This document shows positions 41,054 to 50,181 of a stretch of DNA of 64,000 nucleotides, piece by piece; position 1 is the stretch's first letter, and the number at the start of each line of letters is the position of its first letter. Source of the stretch: Haloglomus salinum. Lineage in GTDB: Archaea; Halobacteriota; Halobacteria; Halobacteriales; Haloarculaceae. The position numbers were made by a program, and so were the translations under genes. The notes beneath the pieces were generated by a model. The model did no database searches, was not told the origin of the DNA, and saw only the letters and a program-made list of their open reading frames with translations. Where the stretch lies: contig NZ_CP101153.1 of assembly GCF_024298825.1 (NCBI RefSeq), positions 620,001 to 684,000 of the forward strand, read 5' to 3'.

Positions 41054-44000
41054 ATGGACGACGGGGGGGAGCCCGTACTCGATGTTGTCAGGCGGCGCTG
41101 GCCGGTGTTCGAGCGACTGCTGGACGGTCCCTCGTACAAGCGCGACCTCGTCGCGTCGGTCGACCGGTCACGGTCGACCGTCGACCGGGCCGTCCGGGAG
41201 CTGGAGGGGGAGGGACTGGTCGAGCGGACGGACGGCGGCTACGTCGCGACCGTGGCCGGGCGACTCGCCGCCGAGGAGTACCGGGCGGCGACGGACTCGC
41301 TCGCGGCGGTCGAGGCGGCGGTCGCCGCGCTGGAGCCGTTGCCGTACGACGCCCCGCTGTCGGGCGCGGCGCTGGCCGACGCGACGGTCGGCCTCGCCGG
41401 GGCGGATGCCGACGCGGCGGCGCTCGCCGACCGGTTCCTCGACCGCCTCGCGAGCGCGGACAGGGTGGCGGCCGCCGTCGCGACGGCCGCGGACGAGTCG
41501 TTCGCGGCCGAGGCCGTCGCGGCGGCCGGAGCGTCCGTGTTGCTGCCACCGGACGCCGACACGGGGCCGGACGGGCGGCCGGCGACGACCGAGCCACCGT
41601 TCTCGCTGCTCCGGACGCCGACGGCCGTCCTGGTGCTGATCCACGCCGACGACGGACGCCCGCACGCGCTGGTCGAGGCGACCGGCGACGACGCGCTCGC
41701 GTGGGCCGGGGAGCGGTTCGCCGAACTCGACCCGGAGCGCGCCGCCGCGACGCCCCCGGGACACGGCGACGGGCCGGAGTCGACACGGCTCGCGTCGGAG
41801 GGGTTCGAGCGCCTCGGCGATGCCGCGTTCGACCCGGCGAACGCCCGCGACCTCGTGCTGGCGCTCCGGACGGGCCACGAGTTCGCGGACGTGGCCGCCG
41901 GGCACGCGCTGCCGCGGGAGCGACCCGACGACGGCGATGCCGGCCGCGAGCGCCTCGACAACTGCCTCCTGGCACGCCTGACCGACGGCCGCGACGTGGC
42001 GCTCCTGGGGCCGCCGGGGAGCGGCAAGAGCACCGTCTGCCGGCAGGTCGCACACCGCTGGGACGAGGCCGACCACGGCGCGGTGTGGTACCGCCGGAGC
42101 GGCCGGGGGCGACAGTTCACCGCGCCGGAGGCACTCGCAGCCGCGGCCCGGCGCGACCCCGGACACACGCTGGTCGTCGTCGAGGATGCCGTCCGGTCGG
42201 GCCGGGCCGTGTTCGAGACGATGCGTGCCCTCCGGGACGACCCGACGGTCTCGGTACTCGTGGACGCGCGGACGGCCGAGTGGGGCGACCCGCCGGGCGA
42301 ACCGCTGTCCCCCGCGGTCAGAGCCGACCGGGACGAGGCGGTCGAGGTGTTCCGGATGCCACCTCTCGACGAGCGCGAGCGCGAGCGGTTCGTCGCCCAC
42401 GTCGCCGCCGACCGCGACCGGTCGGCCGAGAAACTGGCGTCGGCGGTCGAGGCGGTCGCGCGCTGCTCCGACGACCACGCGGCCGGTGCACCGTCGTCGG
42501 TGCTGGCGTTCCTCCACTGCCTCGCGACGGCCGCGGGCGTCGGGGAGGATGTCCCGAGCGCGCTGCAGGCGGACGCGGAGACGACGCTGGCGCGACTCCG
42601 CGAGGGCGAACCGGCGGCGTACGACCTCGGCGTGCTGGCGAACCTGCTGAACGCGGCGGGGCTGGCCGTGGAGCCGGCGTCCCTCTACGCGCTGGTCGCA
42701 CCGCCGGCCGACTACGACGCGACGGCCATCGACGCCGCCATCCAGACCCTCCACGGGCGGGTGCTGTTCGGGCCATCGCCGCTGGACTGTCAGCTCCCCC
42801 ACGAGGAGTGGTCGGTCGCGTTCCTCGACGCGCTGGTCGAGACGGAGCCGGCGCCGGCGGCCCAGCGCCGGGTCGGCCGCGTCTGCTCGGCGCTCTGGTC
42901 GCTGGCCGACGACCCCGAAGGCCGCGAGGCGGTTCGAGACGCGCTGGGCGCGGAGGCAGCGGTCCTCGAACGGGTCGCCGCCGACCCGACCGGGTGGGCC
43001 GACGAGACGGTCGACGCGCTGTTCACGCTCGTCGAACGCCAGCCGGGGCTGGCGCCGCTGCTGGGCGAGAGCGACCACTCGGCGCTCACCCTGCCCGACG
43101 CCTGTTCGCCGGGGGCGGCCGTCCGAACCGTCTCGAGGCGATGTCAGGCCCGCTTCGACCGAGGGGACTACGAGGCGCTCGCCCGCGAGGCGGCGGCGCT
43201 GTACCACCGGGCGGGCGTCCTCGACGCCCCCGAACGGACGCGGTTCCGGTCCGAGGCGTTCTTCCACCGGGCCTGGGCCGCCATCAGGACCGGCGCGTTC
43301 GACGACGCCGACCGGTACGCCGAGTGGGCGCTGGCGCTGGCCGAGACGGTCGACGATGACGAGCGGGCACGGGAGGCGCTCGGCGCCCGCGGCGTCGCGG
43401 CGTGGCTCGCCGGAGACCTGGACGACGCCGAACGCCACCTCACCGCTGCGGAGTCACGGGCCGACGCCGAAGGGGACCCGGCCGGGGCGGCCTCCATCCA
43501 GAACAACCTCGGCATCGTCCACTACGAGCGGGGTGAGTTCGACGCCGCACTGGACCGGTTCGAGCGGAGCCGAGCGCTCCGCGAACGGGCGGGCGCCCGG
43601 GTCGCGCTCGTCGACTCGCTGGTCAACCTCGGCGTCATCGAGCGTGACTGGGGACGGCCGGCGGCGGCCATCGAACGGTTCGAGACAGCGGTGGACCTCG
43701 CGCGCGACGTCGGGGCTCGCGACTATCTCGCCCACGCGTTGCGTGCGCTCGGGAACACGCTCGCCGACGACGGCCGCGACGCGGTAGCTACCGAGCGCCT
43801 CGAAGAAGCCCTCGCCCTCGCCCGTGATGCCGGCAACCGGGAGAACGTCGCCCACTGCCTCCGGGGGCTGGGCGTGGCCGCTCGGGAACGGGGCGACCTC
43901 GACCGGGCCGAGCGCCACCTGACCGAGAGCCGCGAGACCGCCGACGACGTCGATGCCGACCGCGCGCTCGCGCTCGCGCTCCGGGAGCTGGGCACGCTGG

Positions 44001-44248
44001 CCCGTGAGCGCGGCGCCAGCGAGGTGGCACTCGACCGACTGGACGCGTGTCTCGAGACGTTCGACCCGGAGACGCGGAACGCCGAGACGGCACGTGCACA
44101 CCGCGAGCGCGGCGAGGCGCTGCTGGCGCTCGGCGACGACGCGGCGGCGCGTGCGGCCTTCGAGACCGCACGGACCCAGTACCGGGCACTCGGCGCTGAC
44201 CACCGGGTTGCGGAGTGCGAGAGTCGGATGGCGGGTGTCGCGGACTGA
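41054..44248 (+). CDS. Winged-helix / STAND-type ATPase / TPR regulator
   Basis: A 1064-residue multidomain protein. Residues about 5-75 are a winged helix with PSYKRDLVASVDRSRSTVDR then LEGEGLVERTDGGY; this start and the following 100-240 region resemble haloarchaeal winged-helix regulators (HVO_A0261/FilR1 type). A P-loop GPPGSGKST at 319-327 and Walker B LVVVEDA near 376 belong to a STAND-like NTPase up to about 620. The C-terminal half has eight 40-residue TPRs (for example NNLGIVHYERGEFDAALDRF). Such proteins couple ligand sensing by TPR to ATP-driven assembly. ATG 41054; the GC content is very high, like the host's own genes. Confidence 0.82.
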   Translation: MDDGGEPVLDVVRRRWPVFERLLDGPSYKRDLVASVDRSRSTVDRAVRELEGEGLVERTDGGYVATVAGRLAAEEYRAATDSLAAVEAAVAALEPLPYDAPLSGAALADATVGLAGADADAAALADRFLDRLASADRVAAAVATAADESFAAEAVAAAGASVLLPPDADTGPDGRPATTEPPFSLLRTPTAVLVLIHADDGRPHALVEATGDDALAWAGERFAELDPERAAATPPGHGDGPESTRLASEGFERLGDAAFDPANARDLVLALRTGHEFADVAAGHALPRERPDDGDAGRERLDNCLLARLTDGRDVALLGPPGSGKSTVCRQVAHRWDEADHGAVWYRRSGRGRQFTAPEALAAAARRDPGHTLVVVEDAVRSGRAVFETMRALRDDPTVSVLVDARTAEWGDPPGEPLSPAVRADRDEAVEVFRMPPLDERERERFVAHVAADRDRSAEKLASAVEAVARCSDDHAAGAPSSVLAFLHCLATAAGVGEDVPSALQADAETTLARLREGEPAAYDLGVLANLLNAAGLAVEPASLYALVAPPADYDATAIDAAIQTLHGRVLFGPSPLDCQLPHEEWSVAFLDALVETEPAPAAQRRVGRVCSALWSLADDPEGREAVRDALGAEAAVLERVAADPTGWADETVDALFTLVERQPGLAPLLGESDHSALTLPDACSPGAAVRTVSRRCQARFDRGDYEALAREAAALYHRAGVLDAPERTRFRSEAFFHRAWAAIRTGAFDDADRYAEWALALAETVDDDERAREALGARGVAAWLAGDLDDAERHLTAAESRADAEGDPAGAASIQNNLGIVHYERGEFDAALDRFERSRALRERAGARVALVDSLVNLGVIERDWGRPAAAIERFETAVDLARDVGARDYLAHALRALGNTLADDGRDAVATERLEEALALARDAGNRENVAHCLRGLGVAARERGDLDRAERHLTESRETADDVDADRALALALRELGTLARERGASEVALDRLDACLETFDPETRNAETARAHRERGEALLALGDDAAARAAFETARTQYRALGADHRVAECESRMAGVAD

Positions 44249-44380
44249 ACCGCTCCACCCATGCCGGCACCCGGACTCCGCGAGCCTCGCGGGCCTCGTC
44301 GCCGGCTGTGGGCGGGCGCCACTGCCCTGGCCGGGGTCAACCGCTGATAAAGAGCAGAGTAGAACCGGACTGGTGCTCGA

Positions 44381-44390
44381 TTTTATATAC
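44381..44390 (+). promoter_or_regulatory. TATA element for a leaderless small gene
   Basis: TTTTATATAC is centred about 28 bases upstream of GTG 44414, the distance at which an archaeal TATA box directs transcription to begin at or near the start codon. It is the cleanest TATA/start pairing in the window and makes the short ORF behind it likely to be real. Confidence 0.6.
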
Positions 44391-44413
44391 CTCTGCCCCG
44401 ACGAACGGGTACA

Positions 44414-44569
44414 GTGCCGCTCATCCAGTCAGTGGCGGATACGGTCGTCGCGACGGCTCCACAGATGGCGGCCGCCTCCCCGACGGGAGCGGCCGTCTCC
44501 GGTGCCGCCGCCTACGCGCTGGTTCGGCTGGCCGGTCGGCGGGAGTACCGACCCACGGACGGAGCCTGA
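44414..44569 (+). CDS. Small protein of 51 residues, leaderless
   Basis: From GTG 44414 to TGA 44567 the frame encodes 51 residues: an amphipathic N-terminus (MPLIQSVADTVVATAPQM), an Ala/Gly-rich hydrophobic stretch (AAVSGAAAYALVRLAG) and a basic-polar end (RREYRPTDGA). One weak membrane helix is possible. Support comes from the well-placed TATA element rather than from homology. It sits in the gap between the STAND regulator and hisA and could be a target or partner of either; that is inference. Confidence 0.5.
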   Translation: MPLIQSVADTVVATAPQMAAASPTGAAVSGAAAYALVRLAGRREYRPTDGA

Positions 44570-44601
44570 GGCCGACCGAGCACGGGACCGGCCGCGGTTC
44601 G

Positions 44602-45324
44602 TCACTCGACGGCCGCGCTCGCCTCGGCGAGCGTGAACGCGCCCTCGTAGAGCGCCGTGCCGACGACGACCGCCGCCGCCCCCGCGTCGTGAACGGTCCG
44701 GACGTCCTCGACGGTCGCGACGCCGCCGCTGGCGATGACCGGAGCGTCCACGGCCTCGACGACGCGGCGGACCTCCTCGCCGCGGACACCCTCCATCTGT
44801 CCCTCGACGTCCACGTCGGTGAACAGGATGCCCGCCGCGCCGGCATCGACGAACCGCGCGGCGGCCTCGGCCGGGTCGAGACCCGTCCCCTCCGTCCAGC
44901 CGGAGACGACGACCTCCCCGCCCCTGCTGTCGAGGCTGACGAGGACGCCCTCCGGGAAGCGGTCGGTGATGGTGGAGACGACATCCGGGTTCTCGACGGC
45001 CGCCGTGCCGAGGATGACCCGGTCGACGCCGCCCTCGAGCAGCGAGAAGGCGTCGGCAGCGGTCCGGATGCCGCCGCCGACCTGCACGTCCGCGTTCGTG
45101 GCTGCGACCACGCGCTCGATGGCGCCCGCGTTCGCGCGCTCACCCTCGAACGCCCCGTCGAGGTCGACGAGGTGGAGCGTTCGAGCCCCCTCGTCCTCCC
45201 AGTCCCCCGCGGCCTCGACCGGGTCGCCGTAGGTGCGCCCGGTTCCACGCTCGCCGCCCACGAGCTGGACGACCTGCCCGTCCTGTACGTCCACCGCCGG
45301 CACGACCTCGAACGAGTCGAACAT
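44602..45324 (-). CDS. hisA: Phosphoribosylformimino-5-aminoimidazole carboxamide ribotide isomerase HisA
   Basis: A 240-residue TIM-barrel isomerase of histidine synthesis (ProFAR to PRFAR). Catalytic Asp12 in VPAVDVQDGQVVQL and Asp132 in SLDSRGGE; phosphate-binding VGGGIRT near 82 and IASGGV near 200, plus LHLVDLDGA. ATG 45324 begins MFDSFEVVPAVD as in haloarchaeal HisA; the upstream frame is shadow. Alone here except for the small leaderless gene on the other strand. Confidence 0.93.
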   Translation of the reverse strand: MFDSFEVVPAVDVQDGQVVQLVGGERGTGRTYGDPVEAAGDWEDEGARTLHLVDLDGAFEGERANAGAIERVVAATNADVQVGGGIRTAADAFSLLEGGVDRVILGTAAVENPDVVSTITDRFPEGVLVSLDSRGGEVVVSGWTEGTGLDPAEAAARFVDAGAAGILFTDVDVEGQMEGVRGEEVRRVVEAVDAPVIASGGVATVEDVRTVHDAGAAAVVVGTALYEGAFTLAEASAAVE

Positions 45325-45377
45325 TCCGGTTGGTGTGTACTGGGTGGCCGCGCGGCTAAACGGTGCTGGTCGGGCCG

Positions 45378-46556
45378 TCACTGGAGACAGTCGTAGACGG
45401 CCTCCCGGACGGCCACCTCGCGGGGGTCGTCGACGAGATGGACGCCCAGTCGGTTCGGAACGTACGCGAAGGCGAGGTCGGCGTCGGGGTCGGCGAAGCC
45501 GAACGTGCCGCCGAAGCCGGGCGTCCCGAACGCCGCGTCGGAGCTCCCGAACGTGAACTCGCCGTACGGCTTCGAGTAGCCCATGTCGTACTCGTTTCGG
45601 ATCCGCACGACGAGGTCCCGGTCGCCACCCGACGGGGGCGTCGGGACCGTCGTCAGCTCCTCGTAGGTCGCCTCGTCGATGCCGAGGCGGTCACCACCGG
45701 TCGCGAGGTCGTCGTAGACTTGGGCCAGCCCTCGGGCCGTCCCGATGCCGTTGGCCGAGGGGATCTCGACCGACCGGAGCGGCGGCTCCGTCAGGTCCGT
45801 CGGGTCGTCGTAGGCGACGCAGTTCGCGGCGCGGTTGCTGAGCGACCGCGGGTTCAGCAACGCCGCGAGGTAGCGCGGCGACAGCCGGTGGGCGTTCCGG
45901 AGGAGCTGGACCGGGCCGAAGGGGTCGAGCTCGGCCACCCGCTCGTCCGGGACGGACTCGGGCAGGCCGATGTGGAACTCGGCGTCCAGCGGGTCGGCGA
46001 CCTCGTCCGCGAAGAACTCGCCGACGGTCCGCCCGTCCGTCCGGCGGAACAGCTCGCTCGTGTACCAGCCCAGCGTGAACGTGTGGTAGCCATGGCGGGT
46101 CCCGGGGCCCCAGTCGGGTTTCTGGGCCGCCAGAACCTCGGCGAGTTCGTCGTGGTCGGCCAGCTGCGCGGCGGTCACCGGCTCGTCCAGCGTCGCCAGC
46201 CCGCTCCGGTGGCGCAGCAGCTGCTGGACGGTGATCGTCTCCTTGCCGTGCCGAGCGAACTCGGGCCAGTGGTCGGCGATGCGGTCCTCGAGGGCGAACA
46301 GTCCCCGCGAGAGCGCGACCGCCGTCGCCGTCGCTGCCATCCCCTTCGTCCCGGAGAACGCCATCGCCATCGTGTGCTCCGCCCAGGGCTGCTCGCCAGC
46401 GGTGTCCCGGTAGCCACCCCAGATGTCGACGACACACTCCCCCTCGTGGTAGACGGTACAGGCGGCCCCGAGCTCGTTCCGCGACCGGAAGTTCTCGGCG
46501 AAGGCGTCCACCACCGGTCCGAACCCGTCCGCGGCCGTCCCGTCGACGACCGGCAT
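45378..46556 (-). CDS. Serine beta-lactamase-fold hydrolase (class C/EstB-like)
   Basis: A 392-residue protein of the beta-lactamase/penicillin-binding family: the SxxK motif SGTK with Ser68 and Lys71, Tyr157 in HGYHTFTLGWY as the second general base and a late GFGGTFGF in place of the KTG box. No signal peptide, so it is probably a cytoplasmic esterase or D-amino-acid peptidase rather than a resistance enzyme; the family (LACTB/EstB-like) is broad. ATG 46556. It is upstream of hisA on the same strand with a 53-base gap, but no functional link is apparent. Confidence 0.84.
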   Translation of the reverse strand: MPVVDGTAADGFGPVVDAFAENFRSRNELGAACTVYHEGECVVDIWGGYRDTAGEQPWAEHTMAMAFSGTKGMAATATAVALSRGLFALEDRIADHWPEFARHGKETITVQQLLRHRSGLATLDEPVTAAQLADHDELAEVLAAQKPDWGPGTRHGYHTFTLGWYTSELFRRTDGRTVGEFFADEVADPLDAEFHIGLPESVPDERVAELDPFGPVQLLRNAHRLSPRYLAALLNPRSLSNRAANCVAYDDPTDLTEPPLRSVEIPSANGIGTARGLAQVYDDLATGGDRLGIDEATYEELTTVPTPPSGGDRDLVVRIRNEYDMGYSKPYGEFTFGSSDAAFGTPGFGGTFGFADPDADLAFAYVPNRLGVHLVDDPREVAVREAVYDCLQ

Positions 46557-46709
46557 CAGCGATCGTCTCCTTGTGTCATGTTATCAACCCGGACAGACAT
46601 GATACCGGGTAGGCCACAAGCGAAGATAAATCTTGACCGGGGGCTACCGGTCGGTGAACAGAAGCTCGTCCACCACTGCGCTGTCCGCCGCAGCCCCGGC
46701 CGTCGGGTG

Positions 46710-47072
46710 CTACATCGTGTACGTTGTCAGCGCGGCCAACCGGCCGTCCGCGACGGCGAAGGTGTCGACGAACCGGAACCACGTCTCTCCGTTCGCGCGC
46801 TCCAGCCGCCCCTCGACGGCGACGTGGGCGTCCGTGTCCGCGTCCGCGTCGTCGCTTCCGTCGCCGGCCCGGTAGACCCGCTCGACGACGTGCGTGGTGT
46901 CGGTATCCGGGCGCTCCTCGCGCATGAACCGGACGAACGCGTCGGCCCCCTCCAGCGTCCGGTCGGGCCGGTGCTGGACGAAGGCGTCCGCAAGCAGGTC
47001 CCGCAGGGCCACGTAGTCGCCGTCGTCGATGGTCCGATAGTAGGCACGGGCGAGGTCGCCGGCGTCGGTCAT
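46710..47072 (-). CDS. SnoaL-like (NTF2-fold) protein
   Basis: A 120-residue cone-fold protein: AGDLARAYYRTIDDGDYVAL at the N-terminus, FVQHRPDRTLEGADAFVRFM, then beta-strands VAVEGRLER and FRFVDTFAVADGRLAAL. This is the SnoaL/polyketide-cyclase-like pattern. No clear catalytic pair is visible. Function could be binding or isomerase activity. It starts at ATG 47072 about 95 bases before the tRNA gene. Confidence 0.74.
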   Translation of the reverse strand: MTDAGDLARAYYRTIDDGDYVALRDLLADAFVQHRPDRTLEGADAFVRFMREERPDTDTTHVVERVYRAGDGSDDADADTDAHVAVEGRLERANGETWFRFVDTFAVADGRLAALTTYTM

Positions 47073-47167
47073 GGCTGGGTCCTGGGTGCGTGGACGGTAT
47101 CAAACCCCGCGGCCGCAGGGGTTCCGGAATCCTTTTGTGCAACACCGGCGTCGCATCTGGTACAGGC

Positions 47168-47238
47168 GCGCTGGTAGTGTAGTGGTATCACGTGACCTTG
47201 CCATGGTCACAACCGGGGTTCAAATCCCCGCCAGCGCA
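47168..47238 (+). tRNA. tRNA-Gly (GCC)
   Basis: Seventy-one bases fold as a tRNA: acceptor GCGCTGG paired with CCAGCGC (47168-47174 with 47231-47237) and discriminator A47238; anticodon stem TGACC/GGTCA around the loop TTGCCAT, giving anticodon GCC (Gly); T arm with the CGGGG-GTTCAAAT-CCCCG type pairing. The CCA end is not encoded, as usual in haloarchaea. No intron. Confidence 0.95.
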
Positions 47239-47573
47239 CTTCTCCGACCACTCCCCGTCGAGCGGCCGCGCTCTCCGACCGCTTCCCACAGCAGCGACGG
47301 CTCTCGTCCGCTGCGTGAAACCCGCTCGTCGGCGGACAGGACCATCCGGTGTGAGGAGCTGGTCCCGGGGAGGAGGCTACCCGGGGTGGCGGCGGCGGCG
47401 ACCCTTGCGCCCCACCCGGTTCCAGAATCAGAGACGGGGGCTGAGTCCGAGGCCAGAGAGGGCCGTCAGCAGCAGGAGCCCCAGGGACGTACCGTCGAGC
47501 CGGCCGAGGACGAGGACATCGGGCGTGGAGATATTTCGACTCACACTATCGGGGGAGATACCCTTCTCGACAG
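47239..47573. other. Intergenic region between tRNA-Gly and the BrkB gene
   Basis: These 335 bases hold no supported gene. Open frames on both strands start inside or overlap neighbouring genes and show no family sequence. A small AT-rich patch (GAGATATTTCGAC, about 47528-47540) is the only feature. No tRNA-linked attachment repeat was found. Confidence 0.4.
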
Positions 47574-48710
47574 TTACGCGTCCGGGCCGTCCTGGCGGCG
47601 CTCGCTCCGGGAATCCCACTGGAACAGGACCTTCCCGGTCTCGCGGTCACCGCCGAGAAGCCGCGGTCGGTCGACGGTCTCGACCGTGACCGATGCCTCG
47701 TCCGGGCGCGGGAGCGTCACCTCGCGGTCGTCGATGGCGATACGGACCTCGTCGTACCCCCCGGCCTCGGCGACTGCGAGGGCCTCCTCCAGTTCGCGGA
47801 GCGGCTCGACGAAGTCGTCGTCGTTGTACGAGTGGTGGGTCCCGGGCTCGGCGCCCCAGGCGATGTTGTCCACGTCCTCGCTACGGCCCGAGAGGACGGC
47901 GTTGACCGACGCGCCGACGAGCAGAATCAGCCCGCCGAAGTAGAGCCAGGTGATGAGGAGGATGATGACGCCGACGATACCGTAGGAGGAGGTCGAAGAG
48001 GCGGCGACGTAGTAGCGGAACACGGCGCTGAGGGCGGTCCAGCCGACGGCAGCGACCAGGGTGCCCGGAATCACCTCGCGGACGGTGACGTCCTCGTCCG
48101 GGAAGATGTAGTACATCGGGAACAGGGCGACGCCGATACTGAGGACCGAGAGGAGGGGGCGGACGACGGTGTCGGCCTCGCCGAGCGTGGGGAGTCCGAC
48201 GAATCGCTCCGCGGCACTGACAACGAAGAGAGCGATACCGAGCGCCCCGAAGACGATGAGACCGTCGATTATCTGGTCGGCGAAGGAGTTCGCCGCCTCC
48301 GACTCGTAGATGTCGGAGAACGCCTGGTCGAGGCCACGGAAGATGCGCAACGTCCCCCAGCCGAGCGCGACGAACGACAGAGCAGAGAGGCTGGCGTTCT
48401 GCGTCCCACTGGTGGCCGCCTGCAACAGGAGGTCCGTGAACTGGCCCGTGACGCTCTCCTCCTGGGCGGCGCCCGCTGGCGTGAGGTTGCCGGCCATGGC
48501 CTCGATGAACGTGCGCGCCAGCGTCTCGTCACCCACCTGCGAGATGAGATACAGGACCAGCAACAGGAACGGCACCAGCGAGACGAACGCGTGGTAGGCG
48601 ATGCTCCCAGCCATGAACGTGACGTTCTCGGCCCTGACCTCGGTGATGATAGCCTCCATCACAGTCCGTGCACGGCGGACACGAGGGTCGTCGAGTACCC
48701 GGCTGCTCAT
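47574..48710 (-). CDS. YihY/BrkB-family membrane protein
   Basis: A 378-residue membrane protein with six helices and the family motifs GSIAYHAFVSLVPFLLLVL near 35, GWGTLRIFRGLDQAFSDIY near 130, VGWTALSAVFRYYVA near 225 and SSYGIVGVIILLITWLYFGG near 245. The C-terminal 90 residues are hydrophilic, acidic and beta-like, an extension usual in haloarchaea. The role is unknown; in bacteria the family is linked to envelope functions. ATG 48710. Confidence 0.88.
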   Translation of the reverse strand: MSSRVLDDPRVRRARTVMEAIITEVRAENVTFMAGSIAYHAFVSLVPFLLLVLYLISQVGDETLARTFIEAMAGNLTPAGAAQEESVTGQFTDLLLQAATSGTQNASLSALSFVALGWGTLRIFRGLDQAFSDIYESEAANSFADQIIDGLIVFGALGIALFVVSAAERFVGLPTLGEADTVVRPLLSVLSIGVALFPMYYIFPDEDVTVREVIPGTLVAAVGWTALSAVFRYYVAASSTSSYGIVGVIILLITWLYFGGLILLVGASVNAVLSGRSEDVDNIAWGAEPGTHHSYNDDDFVEPLRELEEALAVAEAGGYDEVRIAIDDREVTLPRPDEASVTVETVDRPRLLGGDRETGKVLFQWDSRSERRQDGPDA

Positions 48711-48824
48711 GCTGGGGCCTTCTCGCGCCCCCGTATAACCCCCCGGGATGCCGGCGACACGATTCCGTGGGAGAAGGAGCTGAGCTGCTGGCCGGCGACG
48801 GCGGCGACGCCGAAGCGAGCGGGG

Positions 48825-49802
48825 TCAGGCGCCGTCGAGGAAGCGACGGATTTCGTCGCCGACGAGCGCGGGGCGCTCCTGATGGACGAAGTGGCCCGCA
48901 TCGCTCACCCGGAGGACCCGACAGGGTGCGTCGAAGGCGCGCTCGGCCTCGTCGTACAGGTCCGTCCCGATACAGCCGTCGCGAGCCCCCGTGATGAGCA
49001 GCGCCGGCACCTCGATAGCCGGTCCCTCGTCGGGGGAGGGCGGGCCATGGAAGACCATCTCCTTCAGGCCGCCGCCGACGATCTGTCGGTAGTACGCCAG
49101 CGCGTGCTCGACGGTGTCCCCGCGCGCCATGGTGGCCTTCACGCTCTCGATGCGGCTCCGGGAGTAGTCCCAGCCGGGACTCCAGAGCCCCCAGAGGAAC
49201 TCGACGAACTCGAAGTCCCGCCATCGGAGCGCCTGCTCGGGGAAGCCAGGAACCTGGAACAGCCACATATACCACGAGCGCAGCACCTGCTTCGGGTAGC
49301 GCGTCAGCAGCGCCTCGAAGCGCGGCGGGACCGCCATCGCCACCAGCCGGTCCATCGCGTCCGGGTTCGCGGCCGCCGCAGCGTACGTCGCGACGGCGCC
49401 CCAGTCGTGACCGACCAGCACGCGCTCGCCGTCGCGGTCGAAGTGGTCGGCTGCCACATCCAGCAGTGCGTTCGCGTCCGTGCCCAGCGCCTCGGCCGTG
49501 TACTCGCCGTCCGGGGCCGGGTCCGTGGGCGCGTACCCGCGCATGTACGGGGCGACGGCGGTGTAGCCCGACTCGGAGAGGGCGTCCAGCACGGGCACCA
49601 TCGACCCCGCGTCGTCCGGGAACCCGTGGAGACAGACCGCGAGGTCGCCCGCGTCGTTCGCGTCGGTCGCGGGTTGTTCGACCAGGCACTCGAAGGAGAG
49701 GCCGTTCGCCTCGAGTTCGATGGTCCCGTAGCCCGCCGTGTCACCGGCGGCGACAGGGTCGGCCGGGCGCACGTCGCTATCAGCGGAATCCTCGTCGCTC
49801 AT
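48825..49802 (-). CDS. Alpha/beta hydrolase, epoxide-hydrolase-like
   Basis: A 325-residue relative of the hydrolase at 2904. It has LHGFPDDAGS at about 58-67, YMRGYAPTD, the VLVGHDWGAVATY nucleophile elbow with Asp133, and late GARDGC and SDAGHFVHQE for the Asp/His. As in the other protein an Asp replaces Ser at the nucleophile, pointing to epoxide hydrolase or dehalogenase-type chemistry. The N-terminal 25 residues are an acidic leader. ATG 49802 starts MSDEDSADS; upstream codons belong to the promoter. It is divergent from the thiamine-binding gene. Confidence 0.83.
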   Translation of the reverse strand: MSDEDSADSDVRPADPVAAGDTAGYGTIELEANGLSFECLVEQPATDANDAGDLAVCLHGFPDDAGSMVPVLDALSESGYTAVAPYMRGYAPTDPAPDGEYTAEALGTDANALLDVAADHFDRDGERVLVGHDWGAVATYAAAAANPDAMDRLVAMAVPPRFEALLTRYPKQVLRSWYMWLFQVPGFPEQALRWRDFEFVEFLWGLWSPGWDYSRSRIESVKATMARGDTVEHALAYYRQIVGGGLKEMVFHGPPSPDEGPAIEVPALLITGARDGCIGTDLYDEAERAFDAPCRVLRVSDAGHFVHQERPALVGDEIRRFLDGA

Positions 49803-49854
49803 ACTCGCCCCTGCGACGCCCACGCTCTTAGCCGTGGGTGTCCTACGACCGGAC

Positions 49855-50172
49855 ATGACGGTTGTCGCGCTGCTGTCGGTCGCACCGGTCATCGAGGACA
49901 GCATGGCGAGCGAGGTGGCCAAAGCGGTCGCCGCGCTCGACGACTTCGACGTCTCCTACGAGACGAACCCGATGGGGACGGTCATCGAGGCCGACGACAT
50001 CGGGACACTGTTCGACGCCGCGCAGGCTGCCCACGAGGCGGTCGACGGCGACCGCGTGAGTACGGTGCTGAAGATCGACGACAAGCGGACCCGGGAGTTC
50101 GAGGCCCGGGAGAAGGTCGACGCCGTCGAGCGGGAGCTGGGACGCGAGGCGAAGCGGGAACGGGAGCGGTGA
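49855..50172 (+). CDS. MTH1187-family thiamine-binding protein
   Basis: A 105-residue protein with VVALLSVAPVIEDSMASEVAKAVAAL, then VSYETNPMGTVIEADDIGTLFDAAQAAHEAV: the ferredoxin-like MTH1187/YkoF-type fold that binds thiamine or related ligands. The end is a basic and acidic helix (REKVDAVERELGREAKRERER). It converges on tiaS with nine bases between. The gene is a single copy with no thiamine transport genes near. Confidence 0.84.
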   Translation: MTVVALLSVAPVIEDSMASEVAKAVAALDDFDVSYETNPMGTVIEADDIGTLFDAAQAAHEAVDGDRVSTVLKIDDKRTREFEAREKVDAVERELGREAKRERER

Positions 50173-50181
50173 CCGGGGCGC

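Noticed and set aside
41054-44248. Calling the STAND protein an antiviral defence gene
   Set aside because: The N-terminal domain is a DNA-binding winged helix, no defence genes lie nearby, and composition is native. Kept only as a hypothesis in the findings.
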